Shown here: piece by piece, positions 12,305 through 24,213 of the stretch
How positions within the stretch are numbered: the stretch's first letter is position 1
Layout of the letters: each line of letters begins with the position of its first letter
Assembly: GCF_032854445.1 (NCBI RefSeq)
Contig: NC_088300.1
Coordinates: forward strand, 37,290,458 to 37,354,457
DNA length: 64,000 nt
Reading direction: 5' to 3'
Source of the DNA: Liolophura sinensis
Lineage: Eukaryota > Mollusca > Polyplacophora > Chitonida > Chitonidae
The notes under the pieces: generated by a model
Databases searched by the model: none
Told to the model about the DNA's origin: nothing
Seen by the model: only the letters and a program-made list of their open reading frames with translations
Position numbers and translations under genes: made by a program

Positions 12305-12660
12305 ATGTATGTATGTATGTATACTTGTACGTCGTGTTTAACAATTTTTCAGTCATGCGACGACGAAGAGATGTGGGTACATGTATTGTGTCTTCTCGTG
12401 GCAGGGCGAGTCCATGCCGCCAAAGTGAAGCCACCACTGAAGTATCATGTCGCAGACACCAGACATGACACCCCACCAAGTCACATTATATTAACACTGG
12501 GCCAACCAGTTCTGTTTCCTTGCTCTAAGCTCTCAGTGCTCAGCGCCAAGCTAGGCAGCAGCTAATAACATTTTTAAAGGTTTTGTATGACCGAACCGGG
12601 TTTGATCCCAGGTCTCCCGACTTCGAGGCGAGCTAATCTACTGAACGAATAAATAAACCT
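12305..12660 (-). repeat. tRNA-derived SINE, second family (copy A)
   Basis: On the minus strand the element starts with a tRNA-like head (GTAGATTAGCTCGCC, then GGGATCAAACCCGG as B box) near 12645-12590. It continues through a body containing AGCACTGAGAGCTTAGAGC and ACTGGTTGGCCCAGTG, and ends in an (ATAC)n tail at 12306-12322. It is duplicated at 24214-24600, where the ATGT tail is much longer. Confidence 0.75.
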
Positions 12661-12668
12661 AATACATG

Positions 12669-12768
12669 GGTAAGGGCCACCTCGAGAAGTAAGTCAGCAC
12701 AACTGCTGAATCTGTCCCGCGGATATCCATATTCAGGTGATCTGACACTGCTTCCACGGTACAAGCCA
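12669..12768 (-). pseudogene. Relic of MFSD4B-like exon 2 (copy A)
   Basis: This segment lines up almost base for base with exon 2 of the neighbouring transporter genes: TAAGGGCCAC, AAGTAAGTCAGCACAACTGC, TGAATCTGTCCCG and GATATCCATAT. An internal stretch of about 70-80 bases is deleted before CCACGGTACAAGCC, which adjoins the original splice acceptor. It cannot encode a working exon. It sits downstream of the intact gene's last exon, so it marks a lost transporter copy. The following intron-like sequence also resembles the intact gene's intron (TTTACAAACAGTATATAGGCGGCTTCTAC). Confidence 0.8.
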
Positions 12769-13787
12769 TGTCAAACATAAATTCCTGGGGTTCTTTCTAT
12801 CGCTTTTCAAGGCTATTTTGGAAATTTTATGAGGATGCCTTCACGTACCACGGAAGGTATAATCAGGTGTAATTTTGTAAATTCTACAGGCTATTTGGCC
12901 ACCTTTAATTCAGGAAATATACTCATTTGTGCTTATACACTTTACAGAAAAATGTAGGCCTCATAATATGTGTTTTACAAACAGTATATAGGCGGCTTCT
13001 ACTTTTACTTAAGTCATGAATGATGTACCCGGTATGATGTTTGTCTGTGCTGAACATTCGGAGGAAGTTAAAAATTAGATCAAATCCAGCTTACTCTGTA
13101 AACACGCTATATAACGATATACCTTTAACACTCAAACACCTCAACAATCTTCCGCAAAGGTCATGATTAAGAATGTAAAGTATCTGTTTGAAAACTACAA
13201 GCGTTCATGACTGGTCTGCATGATTAAGCGCATGACTGCATCCCAACTGCCTTGACGGACTGGGTTAAGTGCTTTGTGCCATTTTCTGTTGTTGTTGTTG
13301 TTTGTTTTTTGTCTTGTTTTTTTTTTCTTTTTTAGGCTCCTTTTCATTGAAGCCTTTTCGAAATTACCAATATAAGAAAATGAGAATTAGGGGAATACTC
13401 CAACAGACGAAAATGATGATATGCGAAAATAAGAAAATGCGAAAACAGGCATGAAATCGTCAAACTAAGAAAACCTGAAAATTAGCAATTAAGAAAGCAA
13501 AAAATCACTAAATCAATCAATAAACAAAAAATCTAAGAATAGAAGAGTAAGAAGCAAGAAAATGAGATGTGCACACAAGGGCGTGAAGCTCTTTTTCTGA
13601 CACTTGTAGGGCCTCACGCAGAATTATATAATTGTTGGGCGAAAACGAGAGCAAGATAAGAGAGCAAAAACTTAAGTGCCCAGTGATGTCATCTACGAAT
13701 TCCCACATACATGAGTTCGTGGATAAAGAATAAAATTTCTTTTCTTTTTTCCTTATCTACTCGTTTGAATTCTGGCATTCTCGCGTA

Positions 13788-13810
13788 CCCCCCCCCCCCC
13801 CCCCCCCCCC
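13788..13810. repeat. Poly-C tract
   Basis: An uninterrupted run of about 23 C. The equivalent in copy B (25700-25716) is shorter. The run lies 3' of transporter copy A. Confidence 0.9.
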
Positions 13811-14107
13811 ACCCAAAAACACACGATAGGGGAGGCGGGGAAGGAGTCAGGTCCACCTTTCATCATTACATGAAAACTGATCCACGCATAGAATTTCGAT
13901 AGTGTATTTTCTTTAACGTCACCCCTATAATACAATTTTCCAATAACATAGAAATACCTTTGAAACTAAAGAATAAAGATGCCATTTTACACATATTATA
14001 GCTGTTCACCAGGAGACGGGTGAGCTTCATTTCTTTCTGGAGTATCAAATCTGTGAAGTAGTGAATAAAAATAATGAATTTAAGGTTTGAAATCAATGTA
14101 TACTACT

Positions 14108-14113
14108 TTTATT
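14108..14113 (-). terminator. Poly(A) signal of MFSD4B-like copy A
   Basis: Minus-strand AATAAA begins three bases after the TAG stop, giving an extremely short 3' UTR if used. Copy B has the same arrangement at 25995-26000. Confidence 0.45.
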
Positions 14114-14115
14114 GT

Positions 14116-17100
14116 CTATTTTCCTTCGGATTCCACCGTTATCTCTTTTTTAATCGCTTGGTGCCTGTCGCCCCGACTGTTCCCAATGAACTGAGCAATG
14201 AGCATGGTGAGACACAAAACGCCGGCAGCAGAAAACGTGAAATACAACAAGGAACGTGGTCCTAGGTTGCTGATGAGATAGCCAGACATCCAGTTCGAGA
14301 TAAACGCGCCGATACCGCTACCTATGTCAAAGATGGCAACGACCACACCATATAGTGGAACATATCGGTCTACCCAGGCCATGCCTGAGGGATAGACGGG
14401 ACCGAAAAAGAAAGCAAGGGAACAGGAGAATACCCAGAGTATAAGACGTTTGTCGTAACCATAGAAAGTAATAATTGCTGAGCAGGCAGCCGTCAGATAG
14501 ACCTCAGAGAACAGTACGTATCTGACGGGAATCTTATGTGCCAGCAATCCCATGATGGCTCGGCCACCGGCATAACAGGCGAAGAATCCTGTATTCAGAT
14601 AAGCTGCTTCACCTTTGCTGAATCCGATGCCACTCTCCATGGCGTAAGTGAATAGAAAGGAGCCCAGAGCCCTGTCCATAACCACTGTCATCATGTTAAA
14701 CAGGAAAAACAGAGCTAAAATTGACACAGCACTCTTTGGGCGATCTTTCAGGAAAGGAGCTTCACGCAGATTTGAATAGGACGTGCAACCATACAACGAA
14801 GTCATTCTGCGGAACGGTTTGTAAAGAAAAAATCCAACATTGGCCATTCCAGTAAGGAGAACAAACCCAGATACGATGGCGTAGGGTATTTCGATTAAAG
14901 ATTCTTTGAAGATTATGTCTTCTTCCGTGAAGGTTTCGTTGTTGGTTGATGAAGTCTGATTGAAACCGTGGCGATGAGACAGAAATGGTGTAGCAATCAG
15001 TGGAGAAACCAAGGCCCCGAGTCCGTACCCAAAGTGGAGCAAGTGTACAGGCATCGCCGCCTTTTCCTTCCACATGAGAACGCACATGGAATTTCCCACT
15101 GAAAAACCATTGAAAAAATAGAACAGTACAAAATTCAAACAAAGCAATGTCTCGCTCATAGACTTAACTTTTTCCGGTTAGACATATTCGATCTTGGCCA
15201 ATAACAAAAAGAGTTACTTCTTGTCACCCTCGTTTCATTAAACATGGGTGGAAAGATTAATACATAGTATATTGCGCTATATACTGGTACGCAGTTTTCG
15301 AGTTACGTCACTACGACAACGGAGTGACGTCTCAGTTCAAAATAACGACGTAGCTTTACGGTTTCGTATAGGGTTACTTGACTCGTATGTTTTAACACGG
15401 TAGTATTCGTGTTTATATCAAACTACCGGCAGAATATCAATGTTGTTCCACCCTACTACATATTTCAGAAGATCAACCCAATACTGTTTAATAACCTTCT
15501 ATATTCTATATGTGGTCGTGGGTTTCTCCTGGGTTCTGCAAGGTTTTCCCCCAACATAATGCTGGCCGTCGTCGTATAAATGAAATATTCTTGAGCACGG
15601 ATTAAACACCAATAACAGACAATAAAATAATTAAATACATATATTTTATATTCTATTAAACATGATAGATAGACCCAAGGTACCATGCTGCAAACCGACG
15701 ACGTCACGCCACAAGGGGACGTCGCTCGCTTGTCTTAACATAGCTCGAAACTCTTGTAAAAAAATGACTGACTGATTATGTCCATGCCCGTGATAAATAT
15801 GTCGGAGTTCCAGACAGGTCCAGCAACAGAAAGCTCATATGTTAGGCTGCTTTTTGGAAAGAAGCTCATTGGCTGATCAAACTGCAAGACAGTTATCACA
15901 CACAGGCGCTCAAACCATAACTAATGCCGAGTAAACCCGACATATACATGGGTGTAGAGACTGTTCCTCATATACTACATTATACTCGGCTAACTGAAAT
16001 AGGGATAAAAATGTGTTTTCGTGGGCTGCTATGTTAATATTGCTTTACTCTAAACAAATATATCGGTTAAATTTAACAAAACGTCTGTTGTCTCAGTGGT
16101 GCTAGAATGTGTTATGTTATTGCAGCAGACTTGTCTGTTATATGTACATATATAGCCAACGTATTCTATCCATTCATCATAAAGGCTGAATAAGACCAAT
16201 CCAGTATTTTGTTAAATATATATGACAGTATTATTTTATAATAAGAGACTACATTCAACCATCACAACAAACTTTCTGTATTATTTTTTGAGTGTAATTC
16301 TTTGTCAAAATATTCTCAAATATTCTTTGTCGAAATTTCCACTGGCGAGACACAAACTGCGCCCAGAATACATTTACTTCCATACTCGATTGCCTGAAAT
16401 GTTACCTCGTCAAAGTTGAAAAAGTTATGCCAGCACTTGCTTGCCAGATGGACAAAATGTGCTTTTTATGAACTGATATGTTAATATTGCTATTAATGCT
16501 TTGTTAATTTATTTCTCAGAACTGAATATAAACTGCGTGGTGGCAGCTTTATTAAATTCTCAAAAGCCCAACCCTTTACCGGCGTCTGGCTACATTGTAG
16601 CTTACCAATGCTGTCAATAATATTTCGCTTACACAATCAGAATCGAGAGGTAAATGTGTGTGAGCGTTGTTTGTACCTCGCCAGTGAAACTACCGACTGG
16701 ACCACCTTGCGATGCCCTATCTTATCAATAAAGCATGCAAAATAGCCGGAAAATGTAGTTAAGTGCCATGTAGTTACTGCTAACAGAAAAACATTAGTAT
16801 TACTATTGAAGCAGGAGATCGATAAGGTGGGCGGATTAGACGAAGTGGAAACCCTCGCTTTCCCACCTATCTATTTTGTGACGTACATATGATGCGGAGA
16901 CTCAATATCCATGTATATGACGTTTCTGACGTACATGTATTATATGCCGTTCATTTTAAGCCATGGTACGAAATAAACCTCGAGTTTGTTGTCTTGCTTT
17001 CTGGTTTGTCCTGTTTACATTTCTATTACACGGTGCTAGATAAACCATGATTTATTTCTTTGGCTCCGTCTACAGATGTAAATTAACTCACCAGTTTAAA

Positions 17101-18283
17101 CACTGTCTGATTTTCATTCACTTGAAATGTATTAATTTGCAAATATGTATTATAGTCACTCTAATTATAGAGCGGGCACTCTGCATGACCAGTTCGAATA
17201 ATGCAGCTCCTGGACAGCCTGCATATGTACGCCAGCGATCAGCTTTATGCCTGAAGAAAAACGCGGCGCACAACTTCACTGGGTAGCTGACAAACTGATT
17301 TAAAACCGCAGCCCATGCAACAAGAGCTGGATTCGAACTCACGGCTTTACTGGTCAAAGGCCTGATATTTGTGATGCAACGATTTAACTATAATTGAGCC
17401 AGCGATGCACCGGGAATCTAATAAAGAAATAAATAAACATTATAAATGGTAAAGTTAAGAAATAAACATTAATGTCGGCCATTAGTATCCGTATGAAGTG
17501 CATTGTCTCAGTTGTGAGAATGTCCAAACCTTTAACTTACCTGCATTAATTCCACTGTGGAAAACTCCCTCCACAAAGAACAGGGAAGCCAGAACGCTAA
17601 CGGTGCTTACCCACGGTTTAGTTATGACAGAGATAGACACCACGGTAAGGGCCACTCCAAGAAGCAAGTCAGCATAACTGCTGAATCTGTCCCGTAGATA
17701 TCCATATGCGGGTGATCCAATCAGTTTTCCCATGCTTCGGAAGGCAATAGCAAAGCCAACGCTGTCATAGTCTGTGTGTAGGCGTTCGCCAAGGTCCGGA
17801 ACTGTGGGTCCTGTTATTCCACCGTACAAGCCCTGTTAAACACATATTTCTGTGATTTCAAGAGAATGTCTTCACGTATCAAAGCAGACCAGTTTCTCTA
17901 ATTTTTCTTAATTTGATTGTCAGGAAACATGCTGTCTTGTATGTAATTATACAGTATATACCTTACACACAAAAGCAATAGCATGTGTTAAGCTTCTAAG
18001 CAATAAGTTTCTTCTTCTAACATTTGTTTTTTTTTTTTTAACTCAAACTGTGTTTTTACAGCTCTGATAATAGTTTAAACTGGAATCTGACTTGCGACAC
18101 AGTAATAAATTTGATTTTTACGACGTCTCTCTTACGTACCATGCAAACCCAGGTGACGAACAAGCTTGAAGTTTTCGCCAGCTTAAACCTGGCAGCTCTC
18201 CGGGTGCCCTCGGCATTTTCATCCTCTCCATCCGGGCCAGATTCTTCAGTTACCTGAGGAACGGTGACCTTTCCAGAGTCCAT
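14116..18283 (-). CDS. Sodium-dependent glucose transporter 1 / MFSD4B-like, copy A
   Basis: Three exons, 18283-18140, 17832-17541 and 15098-14116, join in frame (phases 0 and 1) into about 472 residues. Exon 1 gives a short acidic N-terminus and the start of helix 1. Exon 2 has GGITGPTVPDLGERL and an MFS motif-A-like YGYLRDRF loop between helices 2 and 3. Exon 3 holds the remaining helices, starting GNSMCVLMWKEKAAMPVHLLHFGYGLGALVSP. The order GPT-x-PDL, RDR, G-N-x-W and HF-x-x-GLGAL-x-P resembles NaGLT1/MFSD4B, a 12-helix plasma-membrane sugar carrier of the major facilitator superfamily. The MDSGK start is preferred because copy B has the same methionine but loses the upstream frame. Substrate is inferred from family only. 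Confidence 0.85.
15508..15640 (+). repeat. 5'-truncated common SINE (plus)
   Basis: Begins in the middle of the family (TGGTCGTGGGTTTCTCCTGG) and runs to 'GTATAAATGAAATATTCTTG', 'AAACACCAATAACAG' and an A/T-rich tail. It lies in intron 2 of transporter copy A, within the segment missing from copy B. Confidence 0.75.
15641..17289. other. Intron 2 of MFSD4B-like copy A
   Basis: No exon recognised. From about 16225 it is colinear with copy B (27060 onward); before that it is not shared with B. Copy C shares only the segment next to the exon (15160-15480 with 20810-21050). Confidence 0.6.
17290..17415 (-). repeat. tRNA-derived SINE, third type (copy A)
   Basis: On the minus strand, CGCTGGCTCAATTATAG (A-box-like) is followed about 60 bases later by GTGAGTTCGAATCCAGC (B box). 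It looks like a tRNA-derived head without a foldable cloverleaf. Its duplicate in copy B is at 28210-28335. Confidence 0.55.
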
Positions 18284-18785
18284 AACCGAAATACTTTCAG
18301 TTACTAGTATTGTCATTCTATGACTTATGGGTGGTTTTACTTTCAACAGTCTGATTTTCTGGTTTTGAAAGTGATTTTCAAAACGAATTATCCCATTCAA
18401 CAACCAGACGGTATTATATATGATGTTTGTCTGTAAGCCCAACTTTTAAAGGTAGTTTAAGTGAAACTCAAGTTCATCTGACGTATAAGCCACGCCCGAG
18501 CAAATTCAATTTGTTCTGCAAATACATTAAACAGCGATATATATTTAACATTAAAACGCTTGAAGAATTTTTCTTAAAATTCATCATTAAGAATGTAAAG
18601 TAGCTAAATATAGTAGTAGTAAATATATTTAACACTGAAAAGCTTGAAGAATCTTTCGTAAAGTTTTAGCTGGTCTGCATGCTTGGATGCACATGCTTGA
18701 ATGCACGACCTCATCCCACTGCACTAACGGATCGGTTTAAGCTACTTTGTGTGTTTTTTTTTTAAATTTCTTTCAGTTAGAGAAA

Positions 18786-19310
18786 ACATAAAAATAATAA
18801 AAGTTCAGATGAAAGAGTGCCAAAGTTAGTTGAAAATGTGAATTTCAATGTTTTTTCCGATTTTGCATAGACAAAAAGACATTTGAGAATAATTTTTGTA
18901 TAGTGGGAATTTGAGACCACTTCGTAGTATATATTGTCTGTGTGCAACACTGTTATAAATGAGAATGGAACAAATGGAATTTGGTCTCTTTTTCACCTCA
19001 CAAATGTGTTCAACCTGGATTTTGATGATGTTTTTGATGTATTTTAATATGGTCACAAAAAGTATTATAATTCAGATTAAATACATGTGTTTGGATGTTA
19101 AAAACAAATTTACACCCGAATAAATTCATGCATCGCATCCCTATTTGGAACATTATTTCATGCAAAGACGATATTCTACAAGATGTGATCCCAAATATCC
19201 ACCGTACAAAACTATAACAAATACTCCTTTCTCTTTAAAAAAGAAATCGAAAGAAGTATTAAACACGCACATACGTTTTCATGCTCTTCTATCTGATTTT
19301 GGCCTCATTT
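18786..19310. other. AT-rich spacer between copies A and C
   Basis: Nothing recognisable as a gene. Positions 18540-18760, just before it, repeat sequence also found at 13090-13280, 25045-25215 and 29395-29600, so this is an insertion or divergent spacer between conserved blocks. Confidence 0.45.
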
Positions 19311-19985
19311 TCATGTTCTCTTCTCCTTTAAGTCATTTCGAAATTACCAGAATAAGAAAATGAAAATTAGAGGAAATGTCAAATCCGAAAATGTGAAAAG
19401 ATGAAAACGAGAAAGTCAAGAATTAGGAAAGCAAAAAAAAAAAAAATCAATAAATAAATAAAATAAACAAGAAATCTACTAATAGGAGAATAAGAAGTAA
19501 GGAGTAAGAAAATAAAAAATGCTAAAGAAATGACGTGACGCTGTTTTGTTTTAACTTTAGTGTCTAGCGATGTCATGCATGAGTGGATCAAGTGTATTTT
19601 TTCTTGTTTTTCCCCCTTCTTTACGCGCTCATATTCTCGCATTCTAACCCTGTGCATTGGTGGGTGGAGTGGTGAAAGAGTCACATCCACCTTACATCAT
19701 TACATGACAACTTATCCGTCCATTAACTGTGAAATACCTTTGAAACTAAACAATGTACATGCCATTTCACACCTATTATAACCGTTTACTCCAGGAGACC
19801 GATGAGCCTCGCTTCTTTCTGCGGTGTCAACTGTGAAATCATGATAGATATTTGAATTGTAAAAATAAAATACACATGTTATGGATTGAAGGTTTCAAAT
19901 GAACACCACCCCTAAATGTTCTGCGTGTGGAGGGAGACAATAGGGTTTTAAACATCTATTGCCTATTTCTTCTTGGGTTCCACGG

Positions 19986-20764
19986 TTATTGTTTATCAGT
20001 TTTATGCCTGTTGTACTGACTGTTCCCAATGATCTGAGCAATGACTATGCTGAGGTACAAAATACCAGAAGCAGAAAACGTGAAAAAGAACAAGAAACGT
20101 GGTCCTAAGTTGCTAGTGAGATAACCAGACATCCATTTCGAGATAAACGCGCCGACACCGCTACCTATATCATAGATGGTGGTAACCAAACCAGGAAGCT
20201 TATAAGCCAGCAATCCCATGATGGCTCGGCCACCGGCATAACAGGCGAAGAATCCTGTATTCAGATAAGCTGCTTCACCTTTGCTGAATCCGATGCCACT
20301 CTCCATGGCGTAAGTGAATAGAAAGGAGCCCAGAGCCCGGTCCATAACCACTGTCATCATGTTAAACAGGAAAAACAGAGCTAAAATTGACACAGCACTC
20401 TTTGGGCGATCTTTAAGGAAAGGAGCTTCACGCACATTTGAATAGGACGTGCAACCATACAACGAAGTCATTCTGCGGAACGGTTTGTAAAGGAAAAATC
20501 CAACACTGGCCATTCCAATACGGAGAACAAACCCAGATACGAGGGCGTAGGGTATTTCGATTAAAGATTCTTTGAAGATTATGTCTTCTTCCGTGAAGGT
20601 TTCGTTGTTGGTTGATGAAGTCTGATTGAAACCGTGGCGATGGGACAGAAATGGTGTAGCAATCAGTGGAGAAACCAAGGCCCCGAGTCCGTACCCAAAG
20701 TGGAGCAAGTGTACAGGTATCGCCGCCTTTTCCTTCCACATGAGAACGCACATGGAATTTCCCA
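19986..20764 (-). pseudogene. MFSD4B-like copy C: orphan 3' exon with internal deletion
   Basis: The exon opens at a preserved acceptor (TGCTAG before TGGGAAATTCC) and matches exon 3 of copies A and B closely. About 59 residues between LLAYKLP and DIGSGVG are missing in frame, which removes the segment containing roughly two membrane helices and the PVYPSGMAWVDRY loop. The C-terminus is shortened and ends HKTDKQ. No exon 1 or 2 is present upstream before copy B. It is either a pseudogene fragment or an alternative terminal exon of copy B, whose exon 2 lies about 7.7 kb upstream. The open frame argues for recent loss or residual use. Confidence 0.75.
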
Positions 20765-21055
20765 CTAGCATTGCAAAAATAGAGCTGTGCAAAATTCAAA
20801 CAACGCAATTTCTCGCGCCTAGACTATTTCCGGTTAGACATACTAGATCTAGAGCAAAAAATTTACTTTCTATAAGCCTTATTTCATTAAATATGGGTGC
20901 AAAGATTAATATATAACGCTATATACTGGCACGTAGTTTTCTAAGGCCACTCGTGTGTTTTAACATGGTAGTATTCGTGTGTACATCAAACTACCGGCAG
21001 AATATCCATGTTTTTGCAATGTTAAGAACCAAACCCACCCTACTACATATTTTGA

Positions 21056-21320
21056 TTAGATTTGGTTTATTCGCCAGAATATATTAACAAGCAAATAACA
21101 CAAGTAAACGTGGAACCCAAGGGGCATAAATTTGCAAAACAACAATAAGATATATAAAGTAATGCCTGGCAGGATGAAAACCCCAATGGGTTTGTTTTAT
21201 CCCAGTTAGATAAATAAAGTAAGCTGTTGATCCCAGTGAAGGAATATTTCATGAAAGTTGGAACATGACATTTAAAAGATCGGTGACTTAATAATATATA
21301 GCTGGTGAACATAGGCTACA
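21056..21320. repeat. Unidentified interspersed repeat
   Basis: Starts GGTTTATTCGCCAGAATAT and contains AACCCCAATGGGTTTGTTTTATCCC. The general layout (TTGATT/GGTTTATTC start, GGG-x-GACTTGTTCTATCCC centre) recalls the 22655-22922 insertion. I could not assign a family. Confidence 0.4.
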
Positions 21321-21474
21321 TCCCATGATCTGTTCGAACTATAGAAACTAAACATAAGCATGTAGTTACAAGGAGTCTCGGTCCTGTTTCAGATCTACTT
21401 CGAGTTTTAAATAATGTAATAGATATTATAGATTCCCGATGGTTCGACCACCTGTTCCGCAGTCCAGGTCCTTT

Positions 21475-21692
21475 TAATTCAACTGAGAAACGTAAGGTTA
21501 TTCAGAGAGGAGTTAAGGACGATAAATGTTCAGAGAGGAAGAAAGGTTGGTATAAGTTCAAAGAGGAAGTAAGGACGATATAAGTTCAGAGAGGAAGTAG
21601 ACATGTAAGTTCAGAGAGGAAATAAGAACGATATAAAGTTCAGAGAGGAAATAAGAACGATATAAGTTCAAAGAGGAAGTAAGGACGACTTA
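21475..21692. repeat. Purine-rich minisatellite of about 28 bp
   Basis: Seven to eight imperfect units of GTTCAGAGAGGAAGTAAGG followed by ACGATATAA, with small internal deletions. Confidence 0.8.
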
Positions 21693-21828
21693 ATTCTTTC
21701 TTTATTCATTCAACGAGGATTTCTCACAGCCTAATGGCTACTACGGAGATCTCCTCAAAGCATTAATTAACAACATAATAACTAACAAAGTACACACATA
21801 TAAATACAAAATATTTCAGACAGCAGAG

Positions 21829-21990
<162 letters not shown>

Positions 21991-22019
21991 ACTCACGCAC
22001 ACATATCCATATACATATA

Positions 22020-22420
22020 CCAATGCGGTCGCTGTGAGTTCAAGTCCAGCTCATGCTGGCTTCCTCTCCGGCCGTACGTGGGAAAGTCTGTCAGAAGCCT
22101 GCGGATGGTCGTGGGTTTCCCCGGGCTGTGCTCGGTTTCCTCCCGTCGTATAAGTGAAATATTCTTGAGTACGGCTCAGTTGGTTAGCGCGTTAGCACAG
22201 TGTTATGATCCAGGAGCCTCTCACCAATGCGGTCGCTGTGAGTTCTAGTCTAGCTCATGCTAGCTTCCTTTCAGCCGTACGTGGGAAGGTCGTGGGATAG
22301 TCGAGGGTTTCCCCCGGGCTCTGCCCGGTTTCCACCCACCATAATGCTTGCCGCCGTCAAATAAGTGAAATATTCTTGATTACGACGTAAAACACCAATC
22401 AACTAAGTAAATAAATGAAA
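22020..22420 (+). repeat. Two fused SINE copies in tandem
   Basis: The first copy (22020-22172) begins at the B-box region and ends TTCTTGAGTACGG. The second begins directly with CTCAGTTGGTTAGCGCG (A box), so the first copy's 3' end is spliced to the second copy's tRNA head. The second copy runs to about 22420 with an AAATAAATGAAAG end. Both carry GCGGTCGCTGTGAGTTC as B box. Confidence 0.85.
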
Positions 22421-22654
22421 GAAATATACTCGGAGAACTGGTCCCCATGGTATTTACGCCCAACTCTATAGATGCCGTTCAAAGCATGAAGAAAGGTATA
22501 TACAAAGGAGTTGAAATTTTATGTAATAAGTCTTTGTTAGGCGTAATATTTCTGTCAGTGTTGAAATCATCTTATCGAGTCACCACTGGAAGATTGGAGT
22601 GGGGCTACATCATTAAAGACTTAGGGTTGCATAACTAAGGTATATAAAGCAAGA

Positions 22655-22922
22655 TATTGAATTTTTTGAGTTGAATTGAATTGAATGTTTACTCACCATA
22701 CGTAAATATATGTATAATTACATATCTCGTAAATGGCGGGGATAGACTTGTTCTATCCCTGACTCATTATTATCGCATAATAATACATGCTTGGTGAGGA
22801 GCGATAATTATTGAACAATTGTATTAACAAAAAACTAATTTAATTGGGAAAAAACTCACACAGAAATGTAACACTACAAAAACCTAAGTTAACTATACAA
22901 TAGTGTCAATAATATTTTGCGT
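22655..22922. mobile_element. Insertion specific to duplication copy B
   Basis: Copy A reads GCAAGATATACAACACAATAG without interruption; copy B has about 268 extra bases between GCAAGATAT and ACAACACAATAG. The insert includes TTGAATTGAATTGAATG and GGGATAGACTTGTTCTATCCC, which is self-complementary around its centre. No clear target-site duplication, so the mechanism is unknown. Confidence 0.65.
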
Positions 22923-22975
22923 AACAACACAATAGCTAATACATGTCAAAAATACGATCGATATGTAAATTTTGT

Positions 22976-23147
22976 TTTTATTTATTTATTTATTTATTTA
23001 TTTATTTGATTGGTGTTTTACGCCAATATTTCACTTATACGACGGCGGCCAGCATTATGGTGGGTGGAAACCGGGCACAGCCTGGGGGAAACCCACGCCC
23101 ATCCGCAGGTTGCTGGCAGACCTTCACACTTACGGCCGGAGAGGAAG
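22976..23147 (-). mobile_element. SINE insertion with target duplication (copy B only)
   Basis: A 5'-truncated common SINE in reverse, flanked by an 11-base duplication GTAAATTTTGT at 22965-22975 and 23148-23158. Copy A (around 10791-10801) has the site once with no insertion. This gives a paralogous empty site, so the SINE moved after the segmental duplication. Confidence 0.9.
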
Positions 23148-24213
23148 GTAAATTTTGTTGATGCAGCCTGTTAGTGTGATGTTATACCTTGAATACAAAT
23201 AATTGACCAATGAGACAATGGTGGTTTTGTAGAGGGCCTAACCTCAAGTGGAAAGGAAAAAAAACGCCCATGTCTTGTCATCCCGGTACCTGATGAAAGA
23301 TGGTTGCATGTGGAGACAGCAAACATCAAATTAGCATGTAGTGGGATGTTTTAATGCATGCGCACTTTTTGCGAGCCTTTGACCCTGAATTGGAATCATT
23401 ACACTTTTGCGAAAACTGGTCAGTCTACATAAAGAGAAATTAATGCACTTGTGGTGAGATGGAGCGTATCCTACCTGCTTCCCCCTTTTAAACCCACTGT
23501 TTTTAAAAGCTTACTGATTAACTGAAAGCACAGACAAAATTAATTCAAAATAACTGATGTGCACGTGCATAAAATTACACGCGACGGAATCATCCAATCA
23601 CGCACATAAGATACACCTGATATCAGAGGTAACCTGATGTCACACGAATCAGATACACCAGAGAGTACAGCGAGAATGGGGGAATGTACTAATTCCGTGT
23701 CCAAGGCTGTAAACCCGTACATCGTTTGCCCTTGGAAAAATCTAATTCTAGTATGTCTTTTGACAATAGAAGCGTGGGCCGATCTTATCAGGGTGAATCT
23801 TACATTAGTCAGTTAACTGCACCTGTGCCCGCCTACACGTGTGCCTCAATAGTTACAGCAATCTCATTTTAGGCGAGATCAACTTTACAAGTCACGTGTC
23901 CTTTTATTCCTCCTCATTATGTGTCGTGGGGATTTTAAGCTGGCGAAGGAACTGAAGACAAGAAGAAACATCGAACTAAAACAGCTAGACAGGGGGACGA
24001 TTGACTTTTGCCATTTTCATGTTAAGCCATTGCAAAATCACTGATGTCACAAGATATCAGAATCAGAGGAAAATTCCAAGTTAAGAAAATGCAAAAACTT
24101 GCACGAAAATGTTAAAATCAGAAAAAAAAAGAAAATTAAAGTAAAAAGAAAGTAAAAACTTCGCCAAGTACCTGACTAATTTAACTACTCGAGCCAATGA
24201 AGCCCAGCCAAGG

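Larger units (their letters stand above)
10507..18785. repeat. Segmental duplication, copy A
   Basis: From GAAATATGCCCGGAGAACTGG onward this block runs colinear with copy B at 22417-29640, at an offset of about 11.9 kb. It includes flank, the minisatellite, a tRNA-SINE, the relic exon, poly-C tract, transporter exons and upstream intron sequence. Sequence at 15160-16220 is absent from B, and 11283-11700 is reduced to almost nothing in B. Confidence 0.9.
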
